NCBI GenBank assembly: GCA_021155205.1
Contig: JAJNPS010000052.1
Location: 1-64,000, forward strand
Source: Rhodobacterales bacterium
GTDB lineage: Bacteria; Pseudomonadota; Alphaproteobacteria; Rhodobacterales; Rhodobacteraceae
Length of the DNA stretch: 64,000 nt
Direction: 5' to 3'
Shown here: one piece after another, positions 60,206-64,000 of the stretch
How the letters are laid out: each line of letters begins with the position of its first letter
Numbering within the stretch: position 1 is the stretch's first letter
Notes under the pieces: model-generated
The model's input: only the letters and a program-made list of their open reading frames with translations
Told to the model about the DNA's origin: nothing
Databases searched by the model: none
Position numbers and translations under genes: made by a program

Positions 60206-61014
60206 GCGCCAAGCTCCCGTCCGCGATCGGCGGCGGCTTTGACGGCGCGGCGCAACAGGGGCGGAAATCCGGTCGCAGGGTCCATCAGCACTGCCAGAGC
60301 AGCGGCAGTCGTCCCACCGGGCGAGGTGACGTTGACGCGCAACTCTTCTGCCGTTTCCGGCGCACGGTAGGCCAGTTCGCCCGCCCCGCAGACCGTCGCG
60401 CGTGCCAGCCGCATTGCAGTGTCCGGGGGCAAGCCTTCCGCAACCCCGGCGGCGGCCATCGCTTCGATCAGATGGAACACATAGGCCGGGCCAGAGCCGG
60501 AAACGGCCGTCACCGCGTCGATCTGGTGTTCACCGTCCAGCACGACGACCTCGCCAACGGCCGCCATCAGAGCCTTGGCCAGCGCCACATCCGCGGTCGT
60601 CGCGTGGCTGTTGTGGCAAAGTCCCGTAATCCCGCGTCCGACCATCGCGGGCGTGTTCGGCATCGTGCGGACGATCGGCGTCTCTGCACCAAAGACCGTT
60701 TCGAATGTCGCGATGCTGGTTCCGGCCGCGATCGAGATGACCAATGTGCGACCATTGCCCAATGCCTGCAACGCAGGCAGCGCGGCACCCATCATCTGCG
60801 GTTTGACGGCAAGCAGTGCGACGGCGGGCGCGGGCGGCACACCGGCATTCAGATGCACGCCGGTCTTGCCCAGCCAGTCCGACGGGTTCGGTTCCAGCAC
60901 CCAGACCGAAGCGGACGGCAATCCGGCCGCAAGCCAGCCGGCGAGCAATGCCGAGCCCATCTTGCCGCAGCCAAGCAGCACCATTCCTTCGCTGGCAATC
61001 CGATCCAGTACCAT
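60202..61014 (-). CDS. proC: Pyrroline-5-carboxylate reductase
   Basis: A 270-residue NADPH-dependent reductase forming proline. The N-terminus GMVLLGCGKMGSALLAGWLAAGL is the dinucleotide loop; VLLAVKPQMM is seen as ALLAVKPQMMGAALPAL; MPNTPAMVGRGITGLC and DAVTAVSGSGPAYVFHLIEAMAAAGVAEGLP are the family signatures; VTSPGGTTAAAL closes the active site. Good ATG at 61014. First gene of the overlapping chain. Confidence 0.95.
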   Translation of the reverse strand: MVLDRIASEGMVLLGCGKMGSALLAGWLAAGLPSASVWVLEPNPSDWLGKTGVHLNAGVPPAPAVALLAVKPQMMGAALPALQALGNGRTLVISIAAGTSIATFETVFGAETPIVRTMPNTPAMVGRGITGLCHNSHATTADVALAKALMAAVGEVVVLDGEHQIDAVTAVSGSGPAYVFHLIEAMAAAGVAEGLPPDTAMRLARATVCGAGELAYRAPETAEELRVNVTSPGGTTAAALAVLMDPATGFPPLLRRAVKAAADRGRELGA

Positions 61015-61090
61015 CCAGAGCCTCCGCTATCCGGCTGAAACGTTAGGCGGGGGCCATCACAGCTTCAATAGCGGTTTGCATGGCGGCGCG

Positions 61091-61591
61091 TCAGGCGCGG
61101 CCATAGGCTTCGGCAATCGCGATCTTCATGGCGTCGGCTGGCGTACGGTCGCCCCAGCAGGCCAGTTGAAAGGCCGGATAGAACCGTTCGGACGCAAGCA
61201 CGGCTGCCGCGATCAACGTGTCGATCTGTTCCGGCAACGGGCTTTGCCCGCCTGCCAGCAACAGGCCATAGCGCCAGACCATCAGGCGCTGCTCGATCCA
61301 GTAGGTAAAGGCCCCGGTCCAGACCAGGTCGTTGCAGCGGTTCATCACGTCATAGAGTTTCGGCATCTGGTCCGTTGGCGGATCCATTTCAAAGGTACAG
61401 ATCAGCCGCAGCGTTTCGTCCTGCGGCGACCATGCCAAAGTCAGCGAATAGGTTCGCCACTGGCCCTCGACCGCCATCGCAATCTGGTCATCCGTGACAC
61501 GATCGAACTGCCACGCATGATGTTCCGCCAAAGACTCAACAATATCAATCGGATGTATGTCATCCGGCAGAAAGGTTTCGGAAAGCGACAT
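61091..61591 (-). CDS. YbjN domain-containing protein
   Basis: A 166-residue cytosolic protein of the YbjN family, related in fold to type III secretion chaperones. DIHPIDIVESLAEHHAWQFDRVTDDQIAMAVEGQWRTYSLTLAWSPQDETLRLICTFEM is the typical start. YbjN of enterobacteria affects motility and stress traits; a biochemical function is not known. It lies 76 bases before proC on the same strand, an order frequent in alphaproteobacteria. Confidence 0.9.
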   Translation of the reverse strand: MSLSETFLPDDIHPIDIVESLAEHHAWQFDRVTDDQIAMAVEGQWRTYSLTLAWSPQDETLRLICTFEMDPPTDQMPKLYDVMNRCNDLVWTGAFTYWIEQRLMVWRYGLLLAGGQSPLPEQIDTLIAAAVLASERFYPAFQLACWGDRTPADAMKIAIAEAYGRA

Positions 61592-61824
61592 TGCTCGACC
61601 TCATTGTCGTGCTTCCTTATGGGAACCCCACTAGAAGCTGATTATCGGGCAAGGACCTGCGTTCGCCCGTACTTTCATTACTAGATATGGTGTTCTCAAA
61701 GGGAAAGCCTGTAAAGCACTTTCTTTCCGAAACTTCTGTGGAGAAGTCGGTTGTGTGTGGCGTGACATTGAAAGTTGCACACATTGTCATTGGAGTTGGC
61801 ATCAGAACGATTTTGCGGAATCGG
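61592..61824. other. Lower-G+C gap at the boundary of the phage-like region
   Basis: The 233 bases between ybjN and the methylase are visibly A+T-richer than the flanks. The one plus-strand frame here (61687-61887) has no recognisable content. The gap marks the change from core genes to phage-like genes and could hold an attachment site, but no repeat can be matched within the window. Confidence 0.4.
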
Positions 61825-62637
61825 CTATCCGAGCCTGAAATTGCTGATCAGCAGCTCCCTTCTCGCCGTCTGGTCTACGGCCTTTGAGCGGGCGATGGAG
61901 TAGGTCGTGGCGACCTCTGAAACCTCGAATCCGGCAAAGGTTCTGCGCACCTCGGGATGGTCGTTCAACGACAGGATAAACGCCCCTTTAAGGCCCGATA
62001 ACTGATCCGCCATTGAGGCGAATGCTACGCGGTCGAACAGCCCTTTGCCATAGTCGCCTTCATTGCCGAAATACGGCGGGTCGAGATAGAAGAGCGTGCC
62101 CGCGCGGTCCAGTCGATCGATAAAGACCGCATAGTCGAGGTTCATCACCGTCACGCCCGAAAGCCTTGAATGCAGCGCCTCCAGATCGGGCTCCAACGTG
62201 GTCAGGTTGAACCGCGCGGGCCGGTCGGCCGACAGCCCGAAGTTGCGCCCGCTGACCTTGCCGCCGAACGCCAGGCGCTGCAGGTACAGGAACCGCGCCG
62301 CCCGTTGCAGGTCGGTCAGCGTGTCGGGATCGACGGCCACCAGCCGGTCGAAGTTCGCCTGCGTCGTGATCTGGAACCGGAGGAGGTCGAGGAAGGCCAC
62401 GTAGTGTTCCTGAAGCACGCGAAACAGGGTGTAGACCTCGCGGCCGCGGTCGTTGATGAACTCGGCCGGGGGTCGCCGCGTGCGGCGCAGGAAGATGCCG
62501 CCCATCCCCACAAAGGGCTCGGCATAGGTCAGATGATCGTGCCGGTCGATCAGGGCGCACAGGCGACGGGCGAGGTTCTTCTTGCCCCCCAGGTAGGGCG
62601 CGATGGGACGAACCGGCGGGACTGCATCCATGGTCAT
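61825..62637 (-). CDS. Dam-type (D12 class) N6-adenine DNA methyltransferase
   Basis: A 270-residue methyltransferase. Motif I is PYLGGKKNLARRL, preceded by a short tail; AEPFVGMGGIFLRR is the SAM-binding FxG, FINDRGREVYTLFRVL follows, and motif IV is LDPPYFG. It would methylate adenine in a short site. The ATG at 62637 sits just before the conserved start. Placed next to tail-type genes it is probably phage-borne, where such enzymes shield phage DNA from restriction. Confidence 0.92.
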   Translation of the reverse strand: MTMDAVPPVRPIAPYLGGKKNLARRLCALIDRHDHLTYAEPFVGMGGIFLRRTRRPPAEFINDRGREVYTLFRVLQEHYVAFLDLLRFQITTQANFDRLVAVDPDTLTDLQRAARFLYLQRLAFGGKVSGRNFGLSADRPARFNLTTLEPDLEALHSRLSGVTVMNLDYAVFIDRLDRAGTLFYLDPPYFGNEGDYGKGLFDRVAFASMADQLSGLKGAFILSLNDHPEVRRTFAGFEVSEVATTYSIARSKAVDQTARRELLISNFRLG

Positions 62638-62738
62638 TGGGGGCGATTCCTTAACACTTTGCCGCAACTGTCGGACGTGCGGGTGCGGCCATAAAGTGTG
62701 TCTGGCCGGCGGGGGGTGCGTGAAGTCGAACCCCGTGT

Positions 62739-62764
62739 TGAAGGGGCGTTGAAGCACCCCTTCA
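62739..62764. repeat. Stem-loop between tail gene and methylase
   Basis: TGAAGGGG, ten-base loop, CCCCTTCA: a perfect 8-base stem after the stop of the tail-like gene (62783) and before the methylase ATG. No T-run on the minus strand, so termination is doubtful; it may affect RNA stability. Confidence 0.45.
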
Positions 62765-62782
62765 GCCACCCGTGCAGGGGCG

Positions 62783-63139
62783 TCAGTAATTCTCCCAGAT
62801 GCGCCCCAGCTCACCCCCTTCGGAGGGCAGCGTCTCGCCCAGGTTGCCCGGCCAGAGGATATGGAAAAGGAACGAGAACGACTTGCGCTCCACCGCCGTA
62901 TCGCCCGCCGCCCATGGGTAGAAGGCCACGCCGCTGGCGGGGGTCAGCACCTCCTCCTTGCCCTCGATCGTATAGGTGCCGTTGGCGATGATGCCGGGCT
63001 GGCGGTCGATGAAGACCGCCTTCGAGGGCAACGCGCGGGCCGAAAAGGTGACACCCGTCGCCAGCGCCAGGCTGAACCCGAACCGGTAGCCCAGATAGGG
63101 CATCCGGTCTCCGACGCGGATCGTGAAGATGTCGCTCAT
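62783..63139 (-). CDS. Phage tail/baseplate-like beta-domain protein
   Basis: A 118-residue protein. The layout resembles phage baseplate upper-protein N-terminal domains: IFTIRVGDRMPYLGYRFGFSL, then VTFSARALPSKAVFIDRQPG, then GVAFYPWAAGDTAVERKSFSFLFHILWPG and an end in PSEGGELGRIWENY. YPWAAGDT is the most typical piece. Function inferred as part of a virion tail tip. Its ATG overlaps the stop of the repeat protein, so both are translated together. Confidence 0.6.
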   Translation of the reverse strand: MSDIFTIRVGDRMPYLGYRFGFSLALATGVTFSARALPSKAVFIDRQPGIIANGTYTIEGKEEVLTPASGVAFYPWAAGDTAVERKSFSFLFHILWPGNLGETLPSEGGELGRIWENY

Positions 63140-64000
63140 GGGATGACCTCCAAAACTGTGCCCCGGCGCACCGGGCTGATGATTTCGCCGCGGCGCACCG
63201 GGCTGATGACGGTGCCCCGGCGGGGACCCGTGGCAAAGGCGATGCGGCCCGTCGCGTAAGGTTGAACTAGCGAGGCGACTGCACTGCCGCTCATCTCCAG
63301 CAATCCCGCGACCTGCGCCTTGATCCGGGCATCGGCCAGCGCCGATCCGGTCAGGGGCAGACCAGCCTGAACCTGTGCCGCCGCGCGCAACGTCGCGATG
63401 GCTGATCCGCCGAATGGCAGGACGCCCGACGCCTGACCTTGCGCCGGAACTTGCGCCAGTGCCGACCCTGACAGCGCCAGGCTGGCGGCAAGGTTGGCCT
63501 GCGCCAGCAGGGTCGCCACCGCGCCGCCCGTCAGGGGCAAGGTCGCACTGGCGCTGGCACTGGCCGCAGGGGTGCCGACATTGGCGGTGGCGCTGCCCGT
63601 CAGCGGCAACTGGCCCGACGCCTGGGCAATGATTATGGCGGTCGCCGTGGCCGATCCGGTCAGGGGCAGGGCTGCCTGAACCTGTGCCGCCGCGCGCAGC
63701 ATCGCCATCGCCGATCCGCCGATGGGCAGAACGCCCGCCGCCTGACCTTGCGCCGGAACTTGCGCCTGCGACGATCCCGCCAGTGCCAGCGCGGCGGCAG
63801 CATTTGCCTGTGCCAGCAGGGTCGCGACCGCATTGCCCGTCAGCGGCAAGGTCGCACTGGCGCTGGCACTGGCCGCAGGGGTGCCGACATTGGCGGTGGC
63901 GCTGCCCGTCAGCGGCAACTGGCCCGACGCCTGGGCATTGACTATGGCGGTCGCCGTGGCCGATCCGGTCAGGGACAGGACTGCCACGCCTTGTGCAACC
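63136..64000 (-). CDS. Alanine-rich tandem-repeat protein (partial, start outside window)
   Basis: The last ~288 residues of a protein continuing past the right edge; frame reads on into VAQG-VAVLSLTG at 64000. It is built from 20- and 23-residue units of pattern L-x-L/I-T/G-G-S-A-x-A, five of which make a 103-residue super-repeat. The C-terminal ~30 residues differ and hold PRRGTVISPVRRGEIISPVRRGTV in shortened repeats. Low complexity and place before the tail-like gene suggest a fibre or stalk. Function unknown. Confidence 0.75.
   Translation of the reverse strand, partial: VAQGVAVLSLTGSATATAIVNAQASGQLPLTGSATANVGTPAASASASATLPLTGNAVATLLAQANAAAALALAGSSQAQVPAQGQAAGVLPIGGSAMAMLRAAAQVQAALPLTGSATATAIIIAQASGQLPLTGSATANVGTPAASASASATLPLTGGAVATLLAQANLAASLALSGSALAQVPAQGQASGVLPFGGSAIATLRAAAQVQAGLPLTGSALADARIKAQVAGLLEMSGSAVASLVQPYATGRIAFATGPRRGTVISPVRRGEIISPVRRGTVLEVIP
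63361..63978 (-). repeat. Two tandem 309-base super-repeats
   Basis: Copy 1 spans 63670-63978 and copy 2 spans 63361-63669. They are in exact register over 309 bases (for instance GGTCGCACTG starts at 63850 and at 63541, GCGCCGGAAC at 63750 and 63441). Each has four units of 20 residues and one of 23. High DNA identity suggests recent duplication or active copy-number change. Confidence 0.85.

Noticed and set aside
61790..61815. Sigma-54-like TTGGCA ... TTTTGC pattern upstream of the methylase end
   Set aside because: The spacing between GG and GC is about 15 rather than 10 bases and no gene starts downstream.
61687..61887. 66-residue plus-strand ORF in the boundary gap
   Set aside because: It has no ribosome site or recognisable content and runs into the methylase gene on the other strand.
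63361..63978. CRISPR-like array
   Set aside because: The repeats are 309 bases long, contiguous, in frame and coding, with no unique spacers.

Overview
The window is a G+C-rich, densely coded chromosomal segment of an alphaproteobacterium, most likely Rhodobacterales (Rhodobacteraceae/Paracoccaceae). Reasons: a group 2 RpoH behind an RpoE-type promoter of the Rhodobacter kind, an Irr-box-like site upstream of an Nfu-type Fe-S gene, the coaBC-dut-ThiF/MoeB order, the rsmI/lpoA/yraN neighbourhood, and a repeated GGCGGGGATATTT-type motif at gene ends. No rRNA, tRNA or CRISPR array was found.

Layout. 1-5.6 kb: the tail of an unknown ORF, a class II aldolase, choline-sulfatase (betC), a GMC (choline-dehydrogenase-like) oxidoreductase and a glycosyltransferase. 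5.7-13.3 kb: an aerobic gamma-butyrobetaine/carnitine catabolic cluster (carnitinyl-CoA dehydratase type hydratase, NDP-forming acyl-CoA ligase, acyl-CoA dehydrogenase, carnitine dehydrogenase fused to a thioesterase, dehydrocarnitine-cleaving BKACE enzyme) with a divergent GlxA/AraC-type regulator. With betC and the GMC enzyme it would funnel quaternary amines to glycine betaine. 13.3-22.2 kb: MgtC, M3 peptidase, a polar amino acid ABC permease plus binding protein, DUF924, membrane-anchored ThiF/MoeB, dut, coaBC and rpoH2. 22.2-25.9 kb: cobU, a CobC-like phosphatase, a GST fused to a TRASH-like zinc motif, and comM. 25.9-26.8 kb: debris of an Rhs gene.

27-37.7 kb: gshB, yraN and rsmI, divergent lpoA-like lipoprotein, glnD, murJ, a rhomboid-fold protein lacking its catalytic residues, trpS and an unknown membrane protein. 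38-41.9 kb: VOC protein, universal stress protein, chaC, dgkA, an Nfu scaffold gene, tsaB and rimI. 42-47.5 kb: a BMP-type nucleoside ABC importer in one tightly coupled operon with purine-nucleoside phosphorylase. 47.5-49.7 kb: a TauE/SafE exporter with its TIGR02186 partner and a six-cysteine secreted protein.

49.8-58.2 kb: a fatty-acid beta-oxidation region: two tandem PaaI-type thioesterases divergent from a MerR regulator, then acyl-CoA dehydrogenase, a small helix-rich protein, GST, thiolase, cupin and a FadB-type hydratase/dehydrogenase. 58.2-61.6 kb: a translationally coupled chain proC-csaA-hydroxyacid dehydrogenase-sulfotransferase, preceded by ybjN. 61.8-64 kb: the edge of a prophage-like region: Dam-type methylase, a baseplate/tail-like protein and a partial protein built from 103-residue tandem super-repeats.

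Most of the window is ordinary core genome. The best leads are the regulatory sites (RpoE promoter of rpoH2, Irr-like box of the Nfu gene), the catalytically dead rhomboid, the GST-TRASH fusion, the interspersed gene-end motif and the repeat protein at the right edge.
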